Below are positions 1-5,844 of a stretch of DNA of 5,844 nt, in pieces. Below the pieces are notes generated by a model. The model ran no database searches and had not been told where the DNA came from. It worked only from the letters and a program-made list of their open reading frames with translations. The stretch covers positions 1 to 5,844 of the forward strand of contig JAUWMJ010000224.1 in assembly GCA_030613225.1 (NCBI GenBank), in the 5' to 3' direction. Source of the stretch: Desulfobacterales bacterium (lineage in GTDB: Bacteria > Desulfobacterota > Desulfobacteria > Desulfobacterales > JAUWMJ01). Every line of letters begins with the position of its first letter. Within the stretch, counting starts at the first letter, position 1. The position numbers and the translations under genes are program-made.

Positions 1-142
1 TGCCCTCTCTTCTAAACAATATCATCAAGGAGTTTTCATAAACCTTTTCCAAAAAACCATATCCTAACTTTCTGTGGACTTCCATCGCCAGGCCAATGAT
101 TTGATAAGACAAATCCTTGGAGCCAATTTCAAAACGTCCCAT
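1..142 (-). CDS. GxxExxY family protein, N-terminal part (cut by left window edge)
   Basis: Reading the minus strand from the ATG at 142-140 gives 47 open codons to the window edge, starting MGRFEIGSKDLSYQIIG. The stretch LAMEVHRKLGYGFLEKVY contains the family signature: G29, E32 and Y35. This signature defines the GxxExxY proteins (about 125 residues), which Pfam places in the PD-(D/E)XK nuclease superfamily (PDDEXK_3). By family knowledge E32 would be the acidic residue of the first helix of the nuclease fold. The remaining nuclease core, roughly 80 residues, would lie beyond the window and cannot be checked. No biological role is firmly established for the family. The ATG is preceded only by a weak GGA; a TTG three codons upstream (151-149) is an alternative start, and an in-frame stop at 175-173 sets the limit. 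The gene follows the flavoprotein gene on the same strand after a repeat-rich 169-bp leader. Confidence 0.85.
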   Translation of the reverse strand, partial: MGRFEIGSKDLSYQIIGLAMEVHRKLGYGFLEKVYENSLMILFRREG

Positions 143-165
143 TTTGTCCAATCTCTGCGTCAGAC

Positions 166-282
166 TCAAATTTTAATCCTCGAAATACTCAATGTATTCC
201 CCCGGTTAAAATTTTCGCCTTCCTTGACCTTGAACAAACTGAAACGTTTTGAAACAGGCTCCTTGTACAAGATATTATTCAT
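166..282 (-). other. 38-codon open frame in the GxxExxY leader, doubtful as a gene
   Basis: The minus strand reads from an ATG at 282-280 to a TGA at 168-166, giving a 38-residue peptide that begins MNNILYKEPVSKRF and ends NTLSISRIKI. Its ATG directly follows the third decamer repeat (CACGAAAATG) and has no Shine-Dalgarno sequence. Its stop touches the base of the stem-loop at 168-214. The first residues, ILYKE, resemble the start of some GxxExxY proteins, so this could be a leader peptide, a remnant of an earlier gene start, or a chance frame inside a conserved nucleotide element. I favour the last. The peptide shows no domain, signal sequence or membrane segment. Confidence 0.2.
168..214. 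repeat. Inverted repeat / stem-loop upstream of the GxxExxY gene
   Basis: The arms AAATTTTAA (168-176) and TTAAAATTT (206-214) are perfect 9-bp reverse complements. Inside the loop a second perfect 5-bp inverted repeat, AATAC (184-188) and GTATT (194-198), encloses the 5-base loop TCAAT. The nested structure lies about 25 bp before the GxxExxY start codon on the minus strand. It is not a classic intrinsic terminator: the outer stem is all A/T and no clear U-tract follows it. Possible roles are a leader RNA structure, an operator, or an end structure of a mobile cassette. Confidence 0.55.
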
Positions 283-310
283 TTTCGTGTCCATTCGTGT
301 TAATTCGTGG
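281..310. repeat. Three tandem 10-bp repeats (wTTCGTGk core)
   Basis: Three consecutive 10-mers on the plus strand read ATTTTCGTGT, CCATTCGTGT and TAATTCGTGG. The core TTCGTG recurs at 284, 294 and 304, an exact period of 10. On the minus strand they read CACGAA at the same spacing and point towards the GxxExxY gene. The array begins one base after the stop codon of the upstream flavoprotein gene. A period close to one DNA helical turn would place identical contacts on one face of the helix, which suits a protein-binding array. That role is inference. Confidence 0.6.
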
Positions 311-311
311 C

Positions 312-1652
312 TTAAATTTTTTTAAGTAACTGATTTGCTGTTGTCAGCATGGGATCCCATACCGGGCTAAATGGCGGAGCATATGCCAGGTCCGACTGGC
401 CAAACTGCTCGACGGTCATATGCCCGTGAAGCGCAACAGCCGGGGCATTAATTCTGTGTGCAACCCCTTCCTTGCCCACCATCTGAACACCAAGGAGGCG
501 ACCTGTTTTTTTGTCTCCTGTCATCTGTAACCAGATTGTCGATGAGCCGGGATGTGCATGGGCACGGGAACGGGTTTTAATCGTAACTTCAACAGGGTCA
601 AATCCTGCCCTTTCGGCCTCTTGTGCACTCAGGCCGGTTCGAGCCACTTCTAATTCAAAAATCTTGAAAACCGATGTTCCGGCAATACCGGGAAGCTGTA
701 TATCCTTGCCGCAAACATTGTCAGCAACCGCCCACCCCGCTCGGTTTGCCCTTAAAGCCAGGGGAATCCAGGCTTTCTGCCCTGTAACCACGTGAAAAGC
801 ATCCGCACAATCACCGGCAGCGTATATATTTTTATCCGAAGTTATAAGCCCCCTGTCCACTGCAATCGATTTCTTTATGCCAAGCTCTATTCCTGCTTTT
901 TCAGCCATATCGCTGTTCGGAGCTACTCCTATGGCTGCGAGCACCATATCTCCTTCAAGTGTGAGATCGGAACATACCACCGTTATACTACCTGCTGACT
1001 GATCGATTTTTTCCACCTTGTGTCCGGGATACATACTAACGCCGCTCATTTCAACCTCATCCATTACCACCTGCGCCATCTGTTCATCCAGCCACGGTAA
1101 AAAAACAGGGCGCGGCTTTACCATGTCAACTTCTATATTCCGGGCACGCAATGCTTCAACCATTTCAAGTGCAATATATCCCATACCGATGACGACAACC
1201 TTTTTAACAAAGCTATCCTTTAAAAATTGCGTGATGAGCCTCCCGTCTTCAAGACTTTTTAAGCCCAGAACACCGGGAAGGTCAAATCCCGGCATATCAG
1301 GAATAATCGGCGATGCACCTGTTGCAATGAGAAGTTTATCATAGGGAAATTCAAACTTTTTGCCGCCTAAAGAAATACCGCCCACGGTTTTTCCGGTGGG
1401 ATCGATATTATCCACACAATGCCCGGTCAAAAGGTTGATATCCTGTTTTTCCCTGAAAACATGCGCATGCCTTACAACAAGGTCTTCTATCTCCCTGTCC
1501 GGCTGTGCAATATTATAAGGCATCCCGCAGGCACTGTATGAAACATCCATGGTTTTTTCCAAAACAGTAACCTTCAAATCAGGCATGGTTCTCTTTGCCC
1601 TGCTTGCCGCACTCATGCCTGCTGCATCCCCGCCTATAACTACAAAATCCAT
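312..1652 (-). CDS. FAD/NAD(P)-dependent oxidoreductase, CoA-disulfide reductase / NAD(P)H oxidase group
   Basis: This is a complete 446-residue soluble flavoprotein of the pyridine nucleotide-disulfide oxidoreductase superfamily, class with a single redox cysteine. Visible features in order are the N-terminal FAD Rossmann motif VVIGGDAAGMSAASRAKR (residues 4-21); Cys42 in SYSACGMPY, the expected redox-active cysteine; ATGAS (110-114); the NAD(P)H Rossmann motif VVVIGMGYIALE (152-163); the second FAD motif IYAAGDCAD (276-284), whose Asp281 contacts the ribityl chain; and a C-terminal dimerisation domain ending in DLAYAPPFSPVWDP (421-434). Relatives reduce CoA disulfide, polysulfide/persulfide or O2 with NAD(P)H. 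His10 of classical water-forming Nox is replaced by Ala, and the N-terminus resembles archaeal CoA-disulfide reductases more closely. No rhodanese domain is fused. The substrate cannot be decided from sequence; thiol/persulfide or oxygen-stress metabolism in an anaerobe is likely. The start is fixed by AAAGGAG six bases upstream. Transcription is divergent from hrpA. Confidence 0.93.
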   Translation of the reverse strand: MDFVVIGGDAAGMSAASRAKRTMPDLKVTVLEKTMDVSYSACGMPYNIAQPDREIEDLVVRHAHVFREKQDINLLTGHCVDNIDPTGKTVGGISLGGKKFEFPYDKLLIATGASPIIPDMPGFDLPGVLGLKSLEDGRLITQFLKDSFVKKVVVIGMGYIALEMVEALRARNIEVDMVKPRPVFLPWLDEQMAQVVMDEVEMSGVSMYPGHKVEKIDQSAGSITVVCSDLTLEGDMVLAAIGVAPNSDMAEKAGIELGIKKSIAVDRGLITSDKNIYAAGDCADAFHVVTGQKAWIPLALRANRAGWAVADNVCGKDIQLPGIAGTSVFKIFELEVARTGLSAQEAERAGFDPVEVTIKTRSRAHAHPGSSTIWLQMTGDKKTGRLLGVQMVGKEGVAHRINAPAVALHGHMTVEQFGQSDLAYAPPFSPVWDPMLTTANQLLKKI

Positions 1653-1658
1653 ATTTTT

Positions 1659-1665
1659 CTCCTTT
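1659..1665 (-). promoter_or_regulatory. Ribosome binding site of the flavoprotein gene
   Basis: The minus strand reads AAAGGAG followed by six bases and then the ATG at 1652-1650. This is a near-ideal Shine-Dalgarno sequence and supports the chosen start. Confidence 0.85.
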
Positions 1666-1721
1666 GCTGTTTAAAAGCTATTTTTAAAGGGATAAAATGT
1701 GATTTATGTTTAGCGCTTTAT

Positions 1722-1750
1722 CTTATATACAATTTTTGGTAACTATTCAG
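1722..1750 (-). promoter_or_regulatory. Candidate sigma70-type promoter of the flavoprotein gene
   Basis: On the minus strand TATAAG (1727-1722) matches five of six bases of the -10 consensus. Seventeen bases upstream CTGAAT (1750-1745) matches three of six of the -35 consensus. Transcription would start near 1715, giving a leader of about 60 bases before the ATG. The -35 hexamer lies inside the left terminal repeat of the 1740-2008 element, so the element would contribute to this promoter. This is a by-eye match in AT-rich DNA and therefore weak. Confidence 0.3.
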
Positions 1751-1756
1751 TTTCAG

Positions 1757-1788
1757 GGTTCACGGTTCAAAGTTCAAGGTTCACGGTT
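1757..1788 (+). repeat. Left heptamer array of the element (4 units plus partial)
   Basis: Tandem 7-mers read GGTTCAC, GGTTCAA, AGTTCAA and GGTTCAC, followed by a partial GGTT. The consensus is GGTTCAM. The array is mirrored by the array at 1966-1990. Confidence 0.8.
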
Positions 1789-1833
1789 GGTCGCTTTGCG
1801 CTCTTCTTATTTTTTGACATAGTTGATGAATCC

Positions 1834-1862
1834 ACAAACAGTCCCGCTCCGGCGGAATTTGT
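1834..1862. repeat. Internal hairpin A of the element
   Basis: The outer arms ACAAA (1834-1838) and TTTGT (1858-1862) enclose the inner arms CCGC (1844-1847) and GCGG (1852-1855) around the loop TCCG. The two stems are separated by an asymmetric bulge (five bases on the left, two on the right). The GC-rich inner stem stands out against its AT-rich surroundings. Confidence 0.45.
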
Positions 1863-1902
1863 CTATCCAGCTCACATGTACCTTTAAATTCGCCTGGAGA
1901 TA

Positions 1903-1952
1903 TGCACTTTTCGTCCAAAGCTGCGTAAAGTTCGCTCTGAACTTAAAGTGCA
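1903..1952. repeat. Internal inverted repeat B of the element
   Basis: TGCACTTT (1903-1910) and AAAGTGCA (1945-1952) are perfect 8-bp reverse complements separated by 34 bases. The arrangement would form a stem with a large loop in single-stranded DNA or RNA. Confidence 0.5.
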
Positions 1953-1965
1953 AGACCGCGTGGTT

Positions 1966-1990
1966 AACCGTGAACCCTGAACCGTGAACC
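1966..1990 (-). repeat. Right heptamer array of the element (3 units plus partial)
   Basis: On the plus strand a partial AACC is followed by GTGAACC, CTGAACC and GTGAACC. On the minus strand these read GGTTCAC, GGTTCAG, GGTTCAC, GGTT, which is the same consensus as the left array with one unit fewer. Confidence 0.8.
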
Positions 1991-2035
1991 TTAAAACCTG
2001 AGTAGTTAAGATATTTTTATCACGAAAGAATAAAA

Positions 2036-5000
2036 ATGCAAGGTCATCTAAAAAAGTCTAACATATCAATCAAGAAAAGAAAATGGCGGAAACAAAATCT
2101 GCCCCTGTTTTCTTATAACCCGTCTTTACCTATTATTGCCGGAAAAGACGATATAATAAGTGCTATTAAAAAAAATCAGGTGGTTATCATATCAGGTGAG
2201 ACAGGTTCCGGAAAAACCACCCAGATACCCAAATTCTGTCTTGCTGCCGGAAGAGGGATAGCCGGTAAAATCGGTTGCACTCAACCGAGAAGAATCGCTG
2301 CAACAACGGTTGCCCATCGTATTGCTGAAGAACTGGGAGAAAAGATCGGCAGATCAGTGGGTTACAAAATACGGTTTAAAGATAAAACTCGCCATGATTC
2401 ATATATCAAGATTATGACCGATGGCATTCTTCTTGCCGAAACCTTAAGCGACCCCTATCTTAACGAATATGATACCATCATTGTGGATGAGGCGCATGAA
2501 CGAAGTTTGAATATCGATTTTGTCCTTGGGATTTTGAAAAAACTTTTAAAGAAAAGAAAAGACCTCAAACTGATAATTACATCGGCTACCATTGACACGG
2601 AAAAATTTTCAAAAGCTTTTAATGATGCACCGGTAATTGAAGTGTCAGGCCGTATGTACCCTGTTGATATTCGATATTTGCCGGCTTGCCCGGATTCTGA
2701 AAAGCAAGGGCGGGATGCAAAAAACGACTTAAGCCATGTTGAAATGGCGGCAGATGCTGTGAATACATTAAACAGGGAAGGTCAGTATGGTGACATCCTC
2801 GTCTTTATGCCTACAGAGCAGGATATTCGTGAAACATGTGAACTGCTTGAAGGAAGAAATTATAAAAAAGCGCATATCCTACCTTTGTTTGCAAGGCTCC
2901 CTGCAACCGAGCAGTCCAAAGTTTTTTCGCGCATGCCCGGCAGAAAAATCATTATTGCAACCAATGTGGCCGAAACTTCTATTACGATACCGGGTATCAG
3001 GTACGTAGTCGATACAGGGCTTGCAAGAATCTCCCAGTACACTCCTAGATCAAGGACTACAGCCCTTCCTGTTATGTCCATATCAAGAAGCAGTGCCGAC
3101 CAGAGAAAAGGCAGATGTGGTCGTGTGGAAAACGGCATTTGCATACGCCTTTTTTCCGAAGAAGATTTTCTTTCCCGCCACCTCTTTACCCTGCCGGAGA
3201 TATTAAGATCAAACCTTGCACAGGTCATTTTAAGGATGATTGCCCTGAATCTTGGCGACATATCCGATTTTCCCTTTATCGACAGGCCGGCCAAAAAGAG
3301 TATTAAAGATGGATTTGATCTTCTTTTGGAACTCGGAGCAATCACTGAAGAGCCAGGGAGATCGAGGTCAAAAGGTGCAAACCGTTTTTTTCTTACTAAA
3401 AATGGAAGGTTAATGTCAAAGATTCCCATTGACCCCAGGTTGTCACGAATGCTCATCGAAGCTCAAGAAGAAGGGTGTTTGAAAGAAGTTACCGTTATTG
3501 CTTCCGTTTTGAGTATCCAGAACCCACGTGAACGACCGGCGGAAAAGGCTCGGGAAGCTGACGAAGTGCATTCAAAATTTGCAGACCCTGCATCCGATTT
3601 TATCACCCTTTTGAATATCTGGAATACTTATCACGATACCTGGCGGCAGGTAAAAAGTACAAACCAGATGAAAAAATATTGCAGAGGTCATTACCTGTCT
3701 TTTAAACGGATGAGAGAATGGCGCGACATTCATTCACAGATTTCAGCCATCCTTGAAGAAAACGGGTTAAAGGAAAAAGATAAAAAGGGAGTTTTAAAAA
3801 TTGCAGCAAATAAGAAGGGAAAAGACATGTCGGAAGTATTTACTCCTTTTTACAGCGCTGTTCACAAATCGATTTTAAGCGGTTTCCTTTCAAATATCGC
3901 TGTAAAAAAGGAAAAAAACTTTTTTGCAGCCACAAAAGGAAAAGAGGTGATGATTTTTCCTGGTTCCGGCCTGTTCAACAAGTCGAAAGCATGGATTGTG
4001 GCTGCAGAAATGGTGGAAACATCCAGACTCTTTGCAAGGACTGTGGCAAATATAGAAAGCAGCTGGCTGGAAGCGCTGGGCGGAGACCAGTGTAAGTATG
4101 CATATCTGAACCCCCACTGGGAAAGAAACAGGGGCGAGGTGGTTGCATCCGAGCAGGTAAGCCTTTTCGGCCTGGTCATTGAACCTGGCAGACCGGTTTC
4201 ATATGGAAAGATTAACAGGGACGAAGCATCTGAAATTTTTGTTCGCAGTGCACTCGTTGAAGGTGATATGAGACGACCCTTGGATTTTATGAAGCATAAC
4301 AAAAGACTCGTTGATGAAATCAAGGACATGGAAAACAGACTCAGGCGAAGAGACCTGCTGGTAGGCGATCAGGAGATGTTCGAGTTTTACACAGAAAGGC
4401 TAAGTGGAATATATGATATCCGAACCCTTCGGAAACGATTAAAGAAAAATGGCAGCGATAATTTTTTGCAAATGAGCAGGGAAGATCTTCTCATTTATTC
4501 ACCTGATAAAAATGAGCTTTCTTTTTTTCCGAATTGCATTGATATCGGGAACAACTCATTTGAATGTCTTTATAAGTTTAATCCGGGAAAACCTGATGAT
4601 GGCGTAACAGTTAAAATACCCTCATCCATTGCACCCATGGTTTCCCCCGAAACTGTGGATTGGCTTGTACCCGGCCTTTACAAAGAAAAGATAGCCGCAC
4701 TGATAAAGGGGCTCCCAAAAGCATACAGAAAACAGCTTGTACCTGTTACTGATACGGTTGATGAAATTATAAGGCACATGCCGAAAAGCAATAATTCCCT
4801 GATAACCACTATCGGGCAATTTATATATGAACGCTTTGAAGTTGATATCCCGGCTTCAGCATGGGCTGAAGATGTGCTTCCTGATCACCTCAAGATGCGC
4901 ATATCGATTACAGGCCCTAAAGGCGAAGAACTTGTTTGCAGTAGAGAAAAAAAGATTCTCGCCCAAAATTTTCCCGGAAGCGTAATCCCGGATGAATTCG

Positions 5001-5844
5001 GGTCCTATGGAAAAGAATGGGAAAAGACCGGTATAACCAGGTGGGATTTCGGGAACCTTCCTGAGAAAATTGATGTAAAGGTAAAAAATAAGGGAACCTG
5101 GACTGCGTACCCTGGTCTTGAAACCGATTCCAAAACGACGAAAAGCGTAAATCTGCGTCTTTTCTACGACCATGATAAGGCGACCGAATCACATAAAAAA
5201 GGGATTGCCGGCCTTTATGCAATTTATTTTTCAAAAGATTTAAAATTCTTAAAAAAAAGTCTGGTTATTCCCAAAGAGGCAGTTCATTATGCCGATTATT
5301 TCGGTGGCGCAAGGCGTTTTGAAAAAAGGCTGTACGAATACATAATTACAGACATGTTTCAAAAAAACATAAAAACTGAAAAAGCCTTTTATTCCCATGC
5401 CGAAGCGGTAAAACCCGTCATAATTTCAAAAGGCAGGGAATTATTAGAACACGTTATACCGGTTATTGAGGCTTATTATAAAACAAGATCCGTTATTTAC
5501 GATCTTGAAAGAATCGGCAGTGTTAATGCAGAGGCACTTTCCTTTTTAAACAGCTTAAAGGAAGAGCTGACAAGGCTTGTGCCTGAAAATTTTATGGATC
5601 TGTACGACGGCATGAGGTTCGTTCACCTGCTAAGATATATAAAGGCGATAGAAATCCGCGCACAAAGGGCGCTTGTGAATTTTGAAAAGGACAAGGCTAA
5701 AGTAAAAGAAATAAATGTTTTTACCGAAGGCCTTGATAAAATGTTAAAAGGACTTTCACCTATGGTATCGGCAGAGAAAAAAGAAGCTGTTGAAGAATAT
5801 TTCTGGTTGATCGAAGAATATAAAGTATCTCTTTTTGCCCAGGA
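2036..5844 (+). CDS. hrpA: ATP-dependent RNA helicase HrpA (DEAH box), C-terminus cut by window edge
   Basis: An open frame of 1269 codons runs from ATG 2036 to the edge without a stop. It is a DEAH/RHA-type helicase that unwinds RNA using ATP; in E. coli HrpA acts on stalled, collided ribosomes. Visible parts in order: Walker A GETGSGKT (54-61), DEAH (151-154), motif III SAT (183-185), motif V TNVAETS (309-315), motif VI QRKGRCGR (356-363), a winged-helix/ratchet region with VLSIQNPRERP (491-501), the OB-fold region with YSAVHKS (from 606) and FPGSGLF (from 641), PHWER (from 693), then a long DUF3418 C-terminal region typical of HrpA rather than shorter HrpB. The last residues, EEYKVSLFAQ, align with E. 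coli HrpA close to its end, so only a few dozen residues are missing. All catalytic motifs are intact. The start is the first ATG after an in-frame TAG at 2003; only a weak GAAAG (2024-2028) precedes it. The N-terminus is roughly 35 residues shorter than in E. coli. Confidence 0.97.
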   Translation, partial: MQGHLKKSNISIKKRKWRKQNLPLFSYNPSLPIIAGKDDIISAIKKNQVVIISGETGSGKTTQIPKFCLAAGRGIAGKIGCTQPRRIAATTVAHRIAEELGEKIGRSVGYKIRFKDKTRHDSYIKIMTDGILLAETLSDPYLNEYDTIIVDEAHERSLNIDFVLGILKKLLKKRKDLKLIITSATIDTEKFSKAFNDAPVIEVSGRMYPVDIRYLPACPDSEKQGRDAKNDLSHVEMAADAVNTLNREGQYGDILVFMPTEQDIRETCELLEGRNYKKAHILPLFARLPATEQSKVFSRMPGRKIIIATNVAETSITIPGIRYVVDTGLARISQYTPRSRTTALPVMSISRSSADQRKGRCGRVENGICIRLFSEEDFLSRHLFTLPEILRSNLAQVILRMIALNLGDISDFPFIDRPAKKSIKDGFDLLLELGAITEEPGRSRSKGANRFFLTKNGRLMSKIPIDPRLSRMLIEAQEEGCLKEVTVIASVLSIQNPRERPAEKAREADEVHSKFADPASDFITLLNIWNTYHDTWRQVKSTNQMKKYCRGHYLSFKRMREWRDIHSQISAILEENGLKEKDKKGVLKIAANKKGKDMSEVFTPFYSAVHKSILSGFLSNIAVKKEKNFFAATKGKEVMIFPGSGLFNKSKAWIVAAEMVETSRLFARTVANIESSWLEALGGDQCKYAYLNPHWERNRGEVVASEQVSLFGLVIEPGRPVSYGKINRDEASEIFVRSALVEGDMRRPLDFMKHNKRLVDEIKDMENRLRRRDLLVGDQEMFEFYTERLSGIYDIRTLRKRLKKNGSDNFLQMSREDLLIYSPDKNELSFFPNCIDIGNNSFECLYKFNPGKPDDGVTVKIPSSIAPMVSPETVDWLVPGLYKEKIAALIKGLPKAYRKQLVPVTDTVDEIIRHMPKSNNSLITTIGQFIYERFEVDIPASAWAEDVLPDHLKMRISITGPKGEELVCSREKKILAQNFPGSVIPDEFGSYGKEWEKTGITRWDFGNLPEKIDVKVKNKGTWTAYPGLETDSKTTKSVNLRLFYDHDKATESHKKGIAGLYAIYFSKDLKFLKKSLVIPKEAVHYADYFGGARRFEKRLYEYIITDMFQKNIKTEKAFYSHAEAVKPVIISKGRELLEHVIPVIEAYYKTRSVIYDLERIGSVNAEALSFLNSLKEELTRLVPENFMDLYDGMRFVHLLRYIKAIEIRAQRALVNFEKDKAKVKEINVFTEGLDKMLKGLSPMVSAEKKEAVEEYFWLIEEYKVSLFAQ

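Larger units (their letters stand above)
1740..2008. mobile_element. 269-bp non-coding inverted-repeat element, MITE-like
   Basis: The ends are imperfect inverted repeats. The left end reads TAACTATTCAG (1740-1750) and the right end, reverse-complemented, TAACTACTCAG (2008-1998), 10 of 11 identical. Just inside both ends lie heptamer arrays in inverted orientation (GGTTCAC-type left, GTGAACC-type right), extending the symmetry to some 40 bp per side. The core (about 1789-1965) holds two further internal inverted repeats and no plausible reading frame. Length, terminal repeats, intergenic position and lack of a gene fit a non-autonomous transposable element or a large REP/BIME-like repeat. I see no clear target-site duplication next to the ends, and I do not recognise the parent transposase family, so the mobile label is inference. 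Confidence 0.55.

Noticed and set aside
221..240. TTGACC/TTGAAC tract as a third copy of the element's heptamer array
   Set aside because: The bases resemble the heptamer, but the 7-base period breaks after about two units and no terminal repeat lies nearby.
262..271. 10-bp perfect palindrome CTTGTACAAG as an operator
   Set aside because: The palindrome is real, but a single short site of this kind arises by chance, and no regulator or promoter next to it supports a function.
74..325. 83-codon open frame on the plus strand
   Set aside because: It runs antisense to the clearly recognisable GxxExxY start and through the decamer repeats, has no ribosome binding site, and encodes no recognisable domain.
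311..326. Intrinsic terminator for the flavoprotein gene (CTTAAA / TTTAAG inverted repeat at the stop codon)
   Set aside because: The stem is almost all A/T, overlaps the last codons and is not followed by a T-tract on the transcribed strand, so it would be too weak to terminate.
1814..1819. Perfect TTGACA -35 hexamer inside the element, plus strand
   Set aside because: No acceptable -10 lies 16-18 bases downstream (around 1836-1843) and the site is over 200 bp from hrpA. Probably chance.
1757..1990. Heptamer repeats as a CRISPR array
   Set aside because: Units are only 7 bases, directly abutting without spacers, and no cas gene is present.
2860..3456. 198-codon open frame on the minus strand
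   Set aside because: It is antisense to HrpA motifs V and VI and the winged-helix region, whose conservation explains the open frame. Its product is low in recognisable features.
3862..4329. 155-codon open frame on the minus strand
   Set aside because: It is the antisense shadow of the conserved HrpA OB-fold region.

Overview
The window looks like a stretch of a moderately AT-rich Gram-negative chromosome, probably a sulfate-reducing deltaproteobacterium (Desulfobacterota). This assignment is an inference. It rests on the style of the CoA-disulfide-reductase-like flavoprotein, a full-length-type HrpA helicase with the C-terminal DUF3418 region, and intergenic DNA rich in short tandem and inverted repeats. 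No rRNA or other phylogenetic marker is present.

Layout, left to right. (1) Positions 1-142, minus strand: the first 47 codons of a GxxExxY-family protein (PD-(D/E)XK nuclease superfamily), running off the left edge. (2) Positions 143-311: its leader, holding a 9-bp stem-loop, a doubtful 38-codon open frame and three 10-bp direct repeats that begin one base after the next gene's stop codon. (3) Positions 312-1652, minus strand: a complete 446-residue pyridine nucleotide-disulfide oxidoreductase of the CoA-disulfide reductase / NAD(P)H oxidase group, with a strong ribosome binding site. (4) Positions 1653-2035: the divergent intergenic region, most of it filled by a 269-bp non-coding element (1740-2008) with 11-bp imperfect terminal inverted repeats, subterminal heptamer arrays in inverted orientation and internal hairpins. 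It looks like a MITE or similar non-autonomous repeat. (5) From 2036 to the right edge, plus strand: a DEAH-box ATP-dependent RNA helicase HrpA, 1269 codons visible without a stop and nearly complete.

The genes do not form an evident pathway. The flavoprotein and hrpA are transcribed divergently from either side of the repeat element. The element ends 27 bp before the hrpA start codon and lies under the best candidate -35 region of the flavoprotein gene, so it probably influences both promoters. The GxxExxY cassette lies on the same strand as the flavoprotein gene and directly downstream of it. No known defence system, CRISPR array, tRNA or rRNA was found. The most interesting non-genic signals are the 269-bp element and the repeat/stem-loop leader of the GxxExxY gene.
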